Assembly (NCBI GenBank): GCA_024742395.1
Contig: JANSYO010000006.1
Coordinates: 54,964 to 118,963, forward strand
DNA: 64,000 bases
Direction of reading: 5' to 3'
From: Cytophagales bacterium
GTDB taxonomy: Bacteria > Bacteroidota > Bacteroidia > Cytophagales > Spirosomataceae
In this document: positions 10,701-21,087 of the stretch, piece after piece
Position numbering within the stretch: position 1 is the stretch's first letter
Layout of the letters: the number at the start of each line of letters is the position of its first letter
Made by a program: the position numbers and the translations under genes
Notes under the pieces: model-generated
The model's input: the letters and a program-made list of their open reading frames with translations, nothing else
Told to the model about the DNA's origin: nothing
Databases searched by the model: none

Positions 10701-10744
10701 TGTATTACGTCTCTCTTACTTTTGACGAATTATTGAATCGATAG
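7703..10744 (+). CDS. TonB-dependent outer-membrane receptor
   Basis: 1013 residues. A signal peptide (to LTYSQ) is followed by a CarboxypepD-regulatory-like beta-sandwich (GTISDSETKEPLIGVSIQVK, ~30-110), a plug domain (~125-235, with MRGFGATGNPRTVQMIDGMDN and VEVLPGAASALYGPNALNG) and a 22-strand barrel. It should import a large or scarce ligand using TonB energy. No SusD partner follows, so it is not a standard SusCD pair. The barrel contains an unusual Ala/Ile/Val-rich segment (~residues 686-776), predicted helical rather than beta, within an extracellular loop. Ligand cannot be told from sequence. Confidence 0.92.
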   Translation: MNKLQLKKLVGALIMLLLSTTLTYSQTRISGTISDSETKEPLIGVSIQVKNKIIGTITDIKGEFELSTSTPLPFDLVISYIGYQTQEIQVTSDNSVLNISLDEQSIMGQEVVVAASRVEESVMKSPVAVEKMDLRQIQQNATSSFYDGLANLKGVGMTTQGLLFKSVNMRGFGATGNPRTVQMIDGMDNSAPGLNFPIDNIVGMPELDVESVEVLPGAASALYGPNALNGLILMNSKSPFLYQGLSANVKTGVMSASNRDKVTTPFYDVSVRYAKAINDKFAFKINLSYIGADDWQATDYSNLNVGGVQDGSRGPGVNYDYDGMNTYGDEVQTNMTGVANSLISAGLLPAAAKGLIPDQIVSRTGFYEKDLVDYDTKSFKTNIALHYRLNEKIEAVGQFNYGYGTSVYTGTGRYSLRNFNLSQTKLELRGDNFTVRGYTTQENSGQSYLAGLAAVSMLNEFKPHATWFGEYVGAFATARSAGLGEAEAHAAARGVADTGMPVPGTDAFNNSLDRWRNLGIADGGGRFLDKTDVYHAEGFYNFKNEIEFIELLVGANFRHYRLKSEGTLFADTKDGRDGVIPINEYGAFMQAGKSLFNNHLKLTGSIRYDKNQNFDGQLTPRISAVTSFGEQNIRVSYQTGFRIPTTQNQYIDLGTPNGTLIGGLPEFNDRYNLGNGILRQNLSTANIAATIAANPQIVQNATAYVTAAVTAIQQGVTSAVMAAVQAGQIPNDPAIIAAAIQAGVSDQFQKTFGTGIENSAQVVASLVPAFALAALPKYQYPGLAPEKISTWEIGYKGLIAKKLYLDAYYYESRYTNFIGGTTIVVPTAAAGPGLPIESGIGVGNLLGYSRPANTTEEIKVRGWALGANYSIKNGFNIGLNVANNELVNFVPTAEQQYAGFNTPKYNTNISFGKRIGSGDIFGFNINFRHTDEYVWESSFVIPTTTSAPLFSNTIVPAVNNVDAQVSFKLAPMKSILKIGGTNIGGNPYIQAFGSAKIGSMYYVSLTFDELLNR

Positions 10745-10780
10745 AATGATTTTTAGACAAAAGAATATTTTGTAAATTTT

Positions 10781-10816
10781 AAAAAGAGCCTAAATAATTG
10801 GGCTCTTTTTCTTTTG
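10781..10816 (+). terminator. Terminator after the TonB receptor gene
   Basis: A perfect 10-bp stem (aaaaagagcc 10781-10790 with ggctcttttt 10801-10810) and a T-run extending to CTTTTG. It separates the receptor gene from icd. Confidence 0.85.
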
Positions 10817-10840
10817 CTCGCTGAAACTTTAAAAAATTTG

Positions 10841-10848
10841 TAGCTTTG
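10841..10848 (+). promoter_or_regulatory. Candidate -7 element of the icd promoter
   Basis: TAGCTTTG matches the Bacteroidota -7 consensus TAnnTTTG. The nearest upstream TTTG (10813-10816) is 24 bases away, a little longer than the usual 17-23 spacing. The start codon is about 70 bases downstream, leaving a normal leader. Confidence 0.4.
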
Positions 10849-10902
10849 CAGCTGTTTTGAACGCAAGAAAGAACTCTTTTCTTGAAAAGAATCACTCCTT
10901 AA

Positions 10903-13137
<2,235 letters not shown>

Positions 13138-13151
13138 GTACTCAAATCTTC

Positions 13152-13193
13152 AGAAAAGGCCTCTTTGGGAAACCAGAGAGGCCTTTTCTTTTT
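13152..13193 (+). terminator. Terminator after icd
   Basis: A 12-bp perfect stem (13153-13164 with 13177-13188; arm GAAAAGGCCTCT) is followed by TTTTTT. Confidence 0.88.
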
Positions 13194-13263
13194 TAGGCAT
13201 GAATTTTGAATTATTTACTATTGCTCATTGAGATCATGACAAAACAAAATCGACAATACTTTA

Positions 13264-15144
13264 GTGAAGTTTTTAAAATTCGTACTCCTTTTACTCTATT
13301 TTAACCCTGTGTTTTCGCAGTCCTCACTGTATGTAAACTCGCAGCGTTCTTATGGTGGGGAGAATAACGATAATGCCTATGCCATTGCAGAGACATCAGA
13401 TGGTGGTTTCATTTTGGCAGGCTCTACAAGATCAAATAACAGTTATGACGTGCCTGCTTCAAAGGCTTACAACAGCAGTGGTGGCGATGATTTCTGGCTG
13501 ATAAAAACCTCAGCGAATGGCACATTAGAATGGTCTAAGACGTTTGGCGGTTCTAAAGACGATGTTGCCACCGGAATAGCTAAAACCATAAATGGCGAAT
13601 ACGTGATAGTAGGAACTACCATGTCTGTAGACGGTGACGCCAATTTCAATGGACCTAATGGCGGCTTACTTATTCTCAGAATAAAAGAAAATGGCGAACT
13701 CGTGTCTAAACGAGTGATACCGGGTGGACAACGTTTTACGCAGCCCACTTTTCATTATGCAAATGAGTTTTCTCAACCATCCGTTAAGGTAGCTCCCAAT
13801 GGCAATATTTTTATTGGAGCTACGTATGAAATTGGCTCCAGTCCTTATTTGGCCAAACAGTTTTATCTTACGAAACTGACTCCTACCGGAGATACTTTTT
13901 GGGAGAAGTACTATGGAAGCTCTATTGATGATCAGATGCAAGATCTTGTTATTGCTTCTAATGGTGATGTACTCATGGTAGGCAGTACCACGGCTTTTAG
14001 CAATCAAATAGAAGGAGCGGGTAATGGAAACCTTGATTTCTTAGCTATTAAGGTCAATGAAAATGGACAGGAAATCTGGAAAAAAGGTTGGGGCGGTTCA
14101 AACATTGATGCTCTGCATGGTGCTATCGAAAACAATACAAAAACTGGATTCATTTTAGTTGGAGAAACCACATCAAAAGACGGGATAGTTACTACTCCCG
14201 GTGGCCAAAAAGATGCTTTCATTTTTGAAATAGATTATAATGGAAACATTAAATGGAAACTCCAGCCCGGCGGTGACGGAAACGATAACTTATACAATAT
14301 TATTTCTGATTCAGACCAGTCTTATGTAGCTTTTGGAACCAGCGATTCCAACATCAAAGGAGTACCTTCTAAAGGCTCTTTGACAGATGTCTTTACAGTT
14401 AAACTAAGCAATGCAGGCTCCATTACAGACCTCGGCTTATTTGGCGGTGAAGACATTGACGTGGCAAGAGACGGTATCAAATACAGCAGAGGTGGATTTG
14501 CCCTGGCAAGTATTAGCCGCTCCGAGTTTGAGGATGTAAGCACTAACAATGGCGAAAATGATTTTTGGTTGTTGAATTTAACCCCTCCACCACCAATTAT
14601 CTTCAGTTATTTCAGAGGAGAGTTAGATTCCCAAAATCAGGGTGTACTGGAGTGGAAAACAACCATACAAAAAGATGCCAATATCATCAGATTAGAAAAA
14701 AGCCTAGACGGCAGAAACTACAGCCGACTCAAAGATTACAGTGCCAGCTCAAATATGGCACAAACGTATTCATATACTGATAGCAATGTGCCATTAGGTC
14801 AAAACTTCTACAGACTAAAGTTTTTTGGCAAAGACGGCAAAGAGTACGCCGGCCCTTCGGTAACTATCAATCACTCACCATTGGCTTTACAACAGCCCGA
14901 GGAAAACGAACTGGATGTTTCATTCTATCCTAATCCGGTTAAAGACAAACTGATAGTTCCTATCAAAGACGGCAATGTTATGTTTACGCTTTATGACATC
15001 CTTGGCAACAATAAATCGTTTTATGCACAGTTTTCTCCTCACACAGGATGGGTTTTTGACCTTTCTGAAATGAAGAGTGGCTCATATGTTCTGAAAAGCA
15101 CCCTTGATGACAAAACCGTTACAAAGCGTTTCGTTATTCATTAG
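13264..15144 (+). CDS. T9SS-secreted protein with SBBP/delta-60-like repeats
   Basis: 626 residues with a signal peptide ending in PVFSQ. Repeats of the form SDGGFILAGST, NGEYVIVGTT, NGDVLMVGST and KTGFILVGET, each with GG..DD/W..KTFGG blocks, indicate a beta-propeller (SBBP/PQQ-like). The C-terminus (FYPNPVKDKLIVPI through SGSYVLKSTL and RFVIH) is a type A sorting domain of the type IX secretion system, so the protein should be exported to the cell surface or medium. The start is GTG at 13264. The only nearby ATG (13236) is out of frame. Ligand or substrate unknown. Confidence 0.85.
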   Translation: MKFLKFVLLLLYFNPVFSQSSLYVNSQRSYGGENNDNAYAIAETSDGGFILAGSTRSNNSYDVPASKAYNSSGGDDFWLIKTSANGTLEWSKTFGGSKDDVATGIAKTINGEYVIVGTTMSVDGDANFNGPNGGLLILRIKENGELVSKRVIPGGQRFTQPTFHYANEFSQPSVKVAPNGNIFIGATYEIGSSPYLAKQFYLTKLTPTGDTFWEKYYGSSIDDQMQDLVIASNGDVLMVGSTTAFSNQIEGAGNGNLDFLAIKVNENGQEIWKKGWGGSNIDALHGAIENNTKTGFILVGETTSKDGIVTTPGGQKDAFIFEIDYNGNIKWKLQPGGDGNDNLYNIISDSDQSYVAFGTSDSNIKGVPSKGSLTDVFTVKLSNAGSITDLGLFGGEDIDVARDGIKYSRGGFALASISRSEFEDVSTNNGENDFWLLNLTPPPPIIFSYFRGELDSQNQGVLEWKTTIQKDANIIRLEKSLDGRNYSRLKDYSASSNMAQTYSYTDSNVPLGQNFYRLKFFGKDGKEYAGPSVTINHSPLALQQPEENELDVSFYPNPVKDKLIVPIKDGNVMFTLYDILGNNKSFYAQFSPHTGWVFDLSEMKSGSYVLKSTLDDKTVTKRFVIH

Positions 15145-15161
15145 TCCTCTCTACTTTTTTG

Positions 15162-15169
15162 TAACTTCG
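15162..15169 (+). promoter_or_regulatory. Candidate weak -7 promoter element
   Basis: TAACTTCG, one base off TAnnTTTG, lies 21 bases before the oxidoreductase ATG, directly after a T-run. Only the -7 half is apparent, so it is tentative. Confidence 0.25.
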
Positions 15170-15189
15170 ATGCTCACAAACCACAAAAG

Positions 15190-16182
15190 ATGAGCAAAAC
15201 TATACACTGGGGAATTATTGGAATAGGCCGTATTGCGGAGAAATTTGCCACAGACCTGGCAACAGTAGAAGGGGCAAAATTAACAGCAGTAGCCTCTTCA
15301 TCAATTGAAAGAGCCGAAGCCTTCAAAGCAAAATACAATGCAGACTACGCATACGAAAGCTATGAGGCGATTTTTGATGCACCAGAGCTTGATGCTATCT
15401 ATATTGCTACTCCACATACCTTGCATCACTACTGCACAAAGCTATGCCTCACTAATAAGAAGGCAGTGCTCTGTGAAAAGCCTTTTGCAATGAACGAAGA
15501 GGAGGTCAAAGAAATGATCGCACTCGCAAAAGAAAATGACACTTTCTTAATGGAGGCCCTATGGACTCGTTTTTTACCGAGTACCAAAAAGGTCTTGGAG
15601 ATCATACAATCTGGAGCCATAGGTGAAATCAAAAACATACAGGCAGATTTCGGATTTATTCCGCCGTTTTTACCTGAAAGACGAGTACTCAATCCTGCAT
15701 TTGGTGGCGGAGCGTTTTTGGACATTGGAATTTACCCGGCTTTTCTTTCTTTGCTACTTCTTGGGTATCCCTCTCAAATTCTAGCCTGTTCTACGAGCGG
15801 ACCCACCGGAGTAGATGAAACCACTTCTTTTATTTACAAATATGACGACTCAGCCACAGCAAACCTGAGTTGTACCTTTGGTGCCAACACCAATACAGAA
15901 GCTTTTATTTTTGGTACCAAGGTCAAAATACATATTGCCAGAAAGTTTCATGAAAGTAAAGAGATAAGCCTGATACCAGACGAAGGAGAAACACAGACAT
16001 TTCAGTTTCCTCGTGAAACTTTTGGTTACGATTATGAAATCAGAGAAGTAAATGATTGCCTGAATCAAGGTCGTAAACAAAGTGACTTATGGTCTCTAAA
16101 AGATAGCCAAAGGCTCATACACCTTCTTGACACCACAAGAAGGAAAGCCGGAATTGTTTACGAAACAGATCGTTCTTTTTAA
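15190..16182 (+). CDS. Gfo/Idh/MocA-family NAD(P)-dependent oxidoreductase
   Basis: 330 residues, cytoplasmic. The Rossmann motif GIIGIGRIAEKFA is at residues 8-20. The family's EKP motif occurs as LCEKPFAMNEEE (~95-106), followed by the catalytic-domain segment GGGAFLDIGIYPAFLSLLLLG. Length and layout resemble the trans-1,2-dihydrobenzene-1,2-diol dehydrogenase/sugar dehydrogenase branch. It probably oxidises or reduces a sugar or cyclitol, but the substrate is not predictable. No obvious operon partners. Confidence 0.88.
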   Translation: MSKTIHWGIIGIGRIAEKFATDLATVEGAKLTAVASSSIERAEAFKAKYNADYAYESYEAIFDAPELDAIYIATPHTLHHYCTKLCLTNKKAVLCEKPFAMNEEEVKEMIALAKENDTFLMEALWTRFLPSTKKVLEIIQSGAIGEIKNIQADFGFIPPFLPERRVLNPAFGGGAFLDIGIYPAFLSLLLLGYPSQILACSTSGPTGVDETTSFIYKYDDSATANLSCTFGANTNTEAFIFGTKVKIHIARKFHESKEISLIPDEGETQTFQFPRETFGYDYEIREVNDCLNQGRKQSDLWSLKDSQRLIHLLDTTRRKAGIVYETDRSF

Positions 16183-16191
16183 ATCGCCGCT

Positions 16192-16219
16192 TTTGAACAC
16201 ATATTTTTATCTAATTTTG
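16192..16219 (+). promoter_or_regulatory. Candidate promoter of the gldB operon
   Basis: TTTG (16192-16195) is followed after 16 bases by TAATTTTG (16212-16219), fitting TTTG-N-TAnnTTTG with slightly short spacing. The gldB ATG is 27 bases downstream. Confidence 0.4.
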
Positions 16220-16245
16220 GGCGTTTTAAATCAAAATCGTAATCT

Positions 16246-17214
16246 ATGAATAAGCTGTTGCTTCTTTTTATTCCCTTCATTTTTGTATTAACTGCCTGTT
16301 CTGAAAAGGAAGAAACCGAGGAGATTGAACTGAATATTGTTCGTTTTGACAAAGAGTTAATGGCACTTAATTCTGAAGAAGAGCTTCAGGACTTCTTGAT
16401 GAAAAACCCATGGTACACAAAAAGCCTCTACAGGGCTTTTCCTGAAGATACGGCCTTTGTCAACCATTTATACTATACCATTTCTCATCCGGAAACGCGT
16501 AAGTTTTATGCGGAAACAGATAGCTCTTTTGGTGATTTAGAAGAATTAAAAGCTGAGTTCTCAAAGGCTTTTAAGGAAATTAAGGCTAATTATCCTGACT
16601 TTGTTCCACCTTCTATTTACACCACATTCACTGGTTTGGAGAATGATTTATATGTTTCAGATACAATCGTCATTATTGCTCTGGAGTCATTCCTTGGCCC
16701 TAAGGCTACATACAGGCCTGACCAGCCCGGTTATATCCTTAGCAGGTACCAAAAGGAATATATTGTGCCTACGGTCATTAGATTAATGGCGGATGAATTC
16801 ATAGAAAGTACTCCTGAGGGGACATTGCTTAATGACATGATCTATTTCGGAAAGTCATTTGAGTTTACCAAAACTATGATGCCTTCTGTAGCCGATAGCA
16901 TAATTATAAGTTTACCAGACAGTGCTTTAGTAGGAAACTGGTTTGCTCAGGATATTATCTGGGCACATTTTATTGACAAAAAACTTCTTTACGAGCAAAA
17001 TCAGCGAGTAAAAGAAAAATATATTGGTGAACGACCGAAAGTGCCTGAGATTGGACCTGCCTGCCCGGGCAGGGTGGCTCAATGGCTAGGCTGGAGAATC
17101 GTTCAGAAGTTCCGAACCGAAAACCCTGATGTAACGTTTCAAGAGTTGATGAAAATCAAAGACCCGCAAGAGATTTTGAGATTATCAAAATACCGTGGTC
17201 AGGTAGAGGAATAG
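16246..17214 (+). CDS. gldB: Gliding motility lipoprotein GldB
   Basis: 322 residues. A lipobox (VLTACS, Cys18) predicts an anchored periplasmic lipoprotein. The body matches the GldB family: EIELNIVRFDKELMAL at the N-terminus, ISHPETRKFYAET, a middle GPKATYRPDQPGYILSRY, and the late GRVAQWLGWRIVQKF. GldB is needed for gliding and type IX secretion in flavobacteria, and homologues also occur in non-gliding Bacteroidota. The stop is one base before the next ATG, so it is translation-coupled to the ABC exporter. Confidence 0.9.
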   Translation: MNKLLLLFIPFIFVLTACSEKEETEEIELNIVRFDKELMALNSEEELQDFLMKNPWYTKSLYRAFPEDTAFVNHLYYTISHPETRKFYAETDSSFGDLEELKAEFSKAFKEIKANYPDFVPPSIYTTFTGLENDLYVSDTIVIIALESFLGPKATYRPDQPGYILSRYQKEYIVPTVIRLMADEFIESTPEGTLLNDMIYFGKSFEFTKTMMPSVADSIIISLPDSALVGNWFAQDIIWAHFIDKKLLYEQNQRVKEKYIGERPKVPEIGPACPGRVAQWLGWRIVQKFRTENPDVTFQELMKIKDPQEILRLSKYRGQVEE

Positions 17215-17215
17215 A

Positions 17216-19030
17216 ATGGCAAAAAGACGAAATGACTATACCGATGAGGGTAGTCAGGTAGAGAAAAAGAGATTAAGTATAGATGGCCTTAAGAAAGCCC
17301 TGAGATTATTCAGGTTTATACTGCCCTATAAATGGGTCTTTATAGTTGGCTTGGTTTTTCTGGTACTTTCCACTTCTACTACCCTTACTTTTCCAAGCTT
17401 AATCGGAGAGGTTACCAGAGTAATTGAAGGAAACTCTGACTATACTTTGAATCAGGTAGTGATGTTTTTTGGAGTTATCCTGATTCTTCAGGGTATTTTC
17501 TCCTTCTTCAGAGTGTATTTTTTCGCTATTGTCAGCGAAAAGGCCTCTGCAGACATAAGACAAAGACTCTTTGACAAATATGTAACGCTTCCAATTCATT
17601 TCTTTGAGAAGAACAGAGTAGGTGACCTCGTTAGCAGAATAAGTGCAGATGTAGGAGCTTTCCAAAATGTCATGTCTCTTACTCTGGCAGAGTTTTTCAG
17701 ACAAATAGTGACCCTGGTGGTAGGTATTGGTATTATCCTATACATCTCCTGGAAACTGACTTTGTTTATGTTGCTTACTTTTCCGGTTGTGGTGATAGCC
17801 GCTTTCTTTTTTGGAAAGTATATCCGTGTTTTATCGAAAAAAGTGCAGGAAAAACTGGCAGAAGCCAGCACGGTCGTAGAAGAAACCCTTCAATCTATCA
17901 GTGTGGTAAAAGGTTTTACCAATGAGGCACTCGAGTCTGGCCGTTATAATAATTCCATGAGGGAAATTGTCAGACTCTCTCTTAAAGCTGCCGGATTAAG
18001 AGGAGGGTTTATCACCTTCTTTATTGTTGGTCTTTTTGGGGGTATTATGTTGGTTGTTTGGTATGGTGGTGGCCTTGTGGAGCAAGGTGAGATTCAATTG
18101 GCAGACCTGATGTCTTTTCTCTTTTATACTGCTTTTATTGGAGCCTCTTTGAATGGTCTGGGAGATATTTATGCTCAAATACAAAGAAGTGTGGGAGCAT
18201 CTGAGCGAATTTTAGAAATCCTGGAAGAGGAAAGTGAAGTAGATCTCAACGCCTCAAAAGATGAACTCAAACTGGAAGGTAAAATAGAATATTCCCATGT
18301 TTCGTTTTCTTATCCTTCCAGAGAAGATTTAGCAGTATTAGAGGACTTTTCTTTACATATTAAACCTGGAGAAAAAGTAGCCCTGGTGGGTCAAAGTGGA
18401 GCTGGAAAATCAACTATTGTGCAGCTTTTACTTCGCTTTTACAAACTAAACGAGGGTAAAATAAGTATTGATGGCAAAGACATTCAGTCTTATGACATTA
18501 CTGCTCTAAGAAAACAAATGGCCATAGTACCGCAGGAGGTAATTCTTTTTGGAGGTACCATAGAAGAAAATATTCAATACGGTAAACCGGGAGCATCAAA
18601 CAAGGAGGTAATTGAGGCTGCAAAAAAAGCGAATGCGTTAGAGTTTATTGAACGTTTCCCGGATGGCATCAAGACAGTAGTGGGAGAGAGAGGAATAAAG
18701 CTTTCAGGAGGCCAAAGGCAAAGAATTGCCATTGCCAGAGCCATCTTGAAGGACCCGGCCATCCTTCTGCTTGATGAAGCTACAAGTGCCCTGGATTCTG
18801 AGTCAGAATATCTTGTTCAGGAAGCCTTAAACAAACTCATGGAGAACAGAACCACAATCATTATAGCCCACCGCTTAGGTACTGTTAAAAATGTCGATAA
18901 AATCTATGTGATTGATAAAGGAATAGTAGCTGAAAGCGGTAGACATGATGAGTTGATTTTGAATCCTGAAGGAATTTATTCAAATTTGGTTAAACTACAA
19001 TTGGAGAGCAACAGGCTCGTGGAAAGTTAA
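17216..19030 (+). CDS. ABC exporter, fused permease and ATPase (MsbA-like)
   Basis: 604 residues. The N-terminal six-helix ABC transmembrane domain (~35-330) is followed by an ATPase with Walker A GQSGAGKST (~392-400), signature LSGGQRQRIAIA (~496), Walker B ILLLDEATSALD (~516) and switch His in IIIAHRLGTV (~548). It is a half-transporter that should dimerise. The family exports lipids, lipid A or drugs, and the cargo cannot be told here. It lies two bases after gldB and two bases before fur, so this is one coupled operon. Confidence 0.92.
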   Translation: MAKRRNDYTDEGSQVEKKRLSIDGLKKALRLFRFILPYKWVFIVGLVFLVLSTSTTLTFPSLIGEVTRVIEGNSDYTLNQVVMFFGVILILQGIFSFFRVYFFAIVSEKASADIRQRLFDKYVTLPIHFFEKNRVGDLVSRISADVGAFQNVMSLTLAEFFRQIVTLVVGIGIILYISWKLTLFMLLTFPVVVIAAFFFGKYIRVLSKKVQEKLAEASTVVEETLQSISVVKGFTNEALESGRYNNSMREIVRLSLKAAGLRGGFITFFIVGLFGGIMLVVWYGGGLVEQGEIQLADLMSFLFYTAFIGASLNGLGDIYAQIQRSVGASERILEILEEESEVDLNASKDELKLEGKIEYSHVSFSYPSREDLAVLEDFSLHIKPGEKVALVGQSGAGKSTIVQLLLRFYKLNEGKISIDGKDIQSYDITALRKQMAIVPQEVILFGGTIEENIQYGKPGASNKEVIEAAKKANALEFIERFPDGIKTVVGERGIKLSGGQRQRIAIARAILKDPAILLLDEATSALDSESEYLVQEALNKLMENRTTIIIAHRLGTVKNVDKIYVIDKGIVAESGRHDELILNPEGIYSNLVKLQLESNRLVES

Positions 19031-19031
19031 A

Positions 19032-19451
19032 ATGGCAACGAACGAAAAACTGTCTTTGAAGAACTATAATCTGCGTCATACAGACTGCAGGCAAGATGTT
19101 CTCATGGCATTTTCAAACAGTAATGCCGCTCTTTCTCATAGTGATATAGAGTACGCTATTGATGATAAATACGATAGAGTAACCATTTATAGAACACTCA
19201 AAACTTTTGTAGAAAAGGGCATCATTCACAAAATTCTGGAGGCCGATGGCGGCAGCAAGTATGCTCTTTGCAAAATGCAGTGCAATAGCGAAGACCATCA
19301 CCATGATCACGTTCATTTTAAATGTAACTCATGCGGCGATACCACCTGTCTGGAAGCCATCAATATTCCAAGTATCACTCTTCCTAAAGGATACCAAAGA
19401 CAAGAAATTAATTTACTTATAGAAGGGCGATGCCCAAACTGCCCTAAATAA
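19032..19451 (+). CDS. Fur-family metal-responsive transcription regulator
   Basis: 139 residues. An N-terminal winged helix (CRQDVLMAFSNS through DRVTIYRTLKTFVEKGIIHKI) carries the YRTL recognition helix typical of Fur/Zur/PerR. A His-rich metal site follows (HHHDHVHF, ~89-96), then two structural-zinc CxxC pairs at 98-101 and 134-137. It is shorter than classical Fur, and Fur versus Zur cannot be decided from sequence. Its stop shares a base with the engB start. Confidence 0.88.
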   Translation: MATNEKLSLKNYNLRHTDCRQDVLMAFSNSNAALSHSDIEYAIDDKYDRVTIYRTLKTFVEKGIIHKILEADGGSKYALCKMQCNSEDHHHDHVHFKCNSCGDTTCLEAINIPSITLPKGYQRQEINLLIEGRCPNCPK

Positions 19452-20047
19452 TGCATCCGCTTAAAGCAGAATTTATAAAAAGTACACCAACGGTAGAAAA
19501 TTGCCCTAAGGCAGATAAGCCGGAATATGCCTTCATTGGGAGGTCAAACGTGGGTAAGTCATCACTAATCAATATGATTACCGGCGTTAAAAAACTGGCA
19601 AAAACCTCCTCTACCCCGGGAAAAACACAACTAATAAATCACTTCCTGATAGAAGATAGCTGGTATCTTGTCGATTTGCCGGGTTATGGCTTTGCCAAAG
19701 TTCCTGTGAAAGAAAAGGCTAAATGGGAGAAAATGACCTGGGACTATCTTGAAAAGAGAGAAAACCTACTTTACGTTTTTGTCTTAATAGACTCCAGAAT
19801 TCCTCCTCAAAAAATAGATTTAGAGTTTGTAAACAAACTTGGAGAAAAAGAAATACCCCTAAAGCTTATCTTCACTAAATGGGATAAGGTAAAACCACAG
19901 AAAGGTCAAAAAAATATTAACGACTTTAAGATGGCTCTTACGGAAAGGTGGGCCATTTTACCTGAACATTTCATTACATCTTCAGAAAAGGGCTCAGGCC
20001 GAATGGAGGTTTTACAGCTTATAGATGAGATCAACCAATCGAATTAG
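19451..20047 (+). CDS. engB: Ribosome-biogenesis GTPase EngB/YsxC
   Basis: 198 residues, standard length. G1 GRSNVGKSS (30-38), the switch region TSSTPGKTQ, G3 DLPGYGFAKV (~75) and G4 FTKWDK (~141) are intact. The essential GTPase acts in 50S subunit assembly. It is the last gene of the gldB-ABC-fur-engB unit, with its ATG overlapping the fur stop (TAATG). Confidence 0.95.
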   Translation: MHPLKAEFIKSTPTVENCPKADKPEYAFIGRSNVGKSSLINMITGVKKLAKTSSTPGKTQLINHFLIEDSWYLVDLPGYGFAKVPVKEKAKWEKMTWDYLEKRENLLYVFVLIDSRIPPQKIDLEFVNKLGEKEIPLKLIFTKWDKVKPQKGQKNINDFKMALTERWAILPEHFITSSEKGSGRMEVLQLIDEINQSN

Positions 20048-20132
20048 TAAATTTTTTTAATAATTGGGTAAACTTTCTTAAAATTCAGCGAATTAATGTT
20101 TCTCATGCATATGGTCAAAAAACAATTTGACT

Positions 20133-20140
20133 TATATTTG
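20133..20140 (+). promoter_or_regulatory. Candidate -7 element upstream of ROK kinase
   Basis: TATATTTG matches TAnnTTTG and lies 29 bases before the ROK gene ATG. I see no properly spaced -33 TTTG. Confidence 0.35.
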
Positions 20141-20169
20141 CCGACAAGGATTATCTAACTTATAAAATA

Positions 20170-21078
20170 ATGGCTGCGGAATACTTGGGAATTGACATAG
20201 GCGGAACAAACGTAAAAATGGGCATTGTGGATGCCGAAACCGGAAACTTATCTAATTTTTACAGCCATGATACTGGCAGCTGGAGAAAGTCTGGTCACTT
20301 TGTTAAAAGGCTGGGAGACGCTATAGCCATTCAATTAAAGGAAAATCCTAAAGTAGAAAAATGTGGTATTGGGGTGCCCGGGCTTATTACAAGAGACCGC
20401 CAAAGCCTGATAGAAATTACAGCAATACCAGAAATAAATGGCCTTCATGTTATCCCTGAACTTTCTGAGCGTTTTCCTGGTAAGGAATTCTTTTTAGAAA
20501 ACGATGCCAATGCGGCAGCTTTAGGAGAATACTATTTCGGTGAAGATGGCGTACCAGAGGATTATATCTTTGTTACACTGGGCACAGGAGTGGGTGGTGC
20601 TGCCATTATTGATAAAAAAGTATTTAAAGGTGGTGGTGGAAACGCCATGGAGCCGGGTCATATGCCCTCTAAACACGGCAGAGTTCTGGAAAGAAACATT
20701 GGTAAAGTAGAGCTCTTAGATTTAGCCACAGCCATGAGAAAAGACTGGAAATCTGACACTAAACTGCCAAATGATGGCTCCATCTCCACTACGGGGCTTG
20801 TTGCTGCCGCTTCAGAAGGAGATAAGCTGGCTCTGGCTATTTTTGATGAAGTAGGCTCTATGCTAGCGGATGGACTTGTATCTATGATCAGAATTCTGGA
20901 TATCACCACAATTCTGATAGGCGGTGGCCTGTCAGCTTCTTTTGACTATATAATGCCGGCTGTAAATCGCCAACTGGAATACTGGCTTACACCCTATTAC
21001 CTTGAAACTATAGACATTAAGAGGGCAACATTAGGAAATGATGCCGGCTTACTTGGTGCAGCCAGTTTGTGTTTCTAA
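20170..21078 (+). CDS. ROK-family sugar kinase (glucokinase-like)
   Basis: 302 residues. The phosphate-1 motif GIDIGGTNVKMGIVD (~7-21), ENDANAAALGEYYFG (~114-128) and the phosphate-2 motif TLGTGVGGAAI are clear, so ATP-dependent sugar phosphorylation is likely. The cysteine zinc motif of typical ROK kinases (CxCGxxGCxE after the GH) is absent: here the segment reads GHMPSKHGRVLERNIG. This resembles zinc-free members such as polyphosphate glucokinases. Sugar specificity unknown, glucose most likely. Confidence 0.85.
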   Translation: MAAEYLGIDIGGTNVKMGIVDAETGNLSNFYSHDTGSWRKSGHFVKRLGDAIAIQLKENPKVEKCGIGVPGLITRDRQSLIEITAIPEINGLHVIPELSERFPGKEFFLENDANAAALGEYYFGEDGVPEDYIFVTLGTGVGGAAIIDKKVFKGGGGNAMEPGHMPSKHGRVLERNIGKVELLDLATAMRKDWKSDTKLPNDGSISTTGLVAAASEGDKLALAIFDEVGSMLADGLVSMIRILDITTILIGGGLSASFDYIMPAVNRQLEYWLTPYYLETIDIKRATLGNDAGLLGAASLCF

Positions 21079-21087
21079 AATCTTAAA

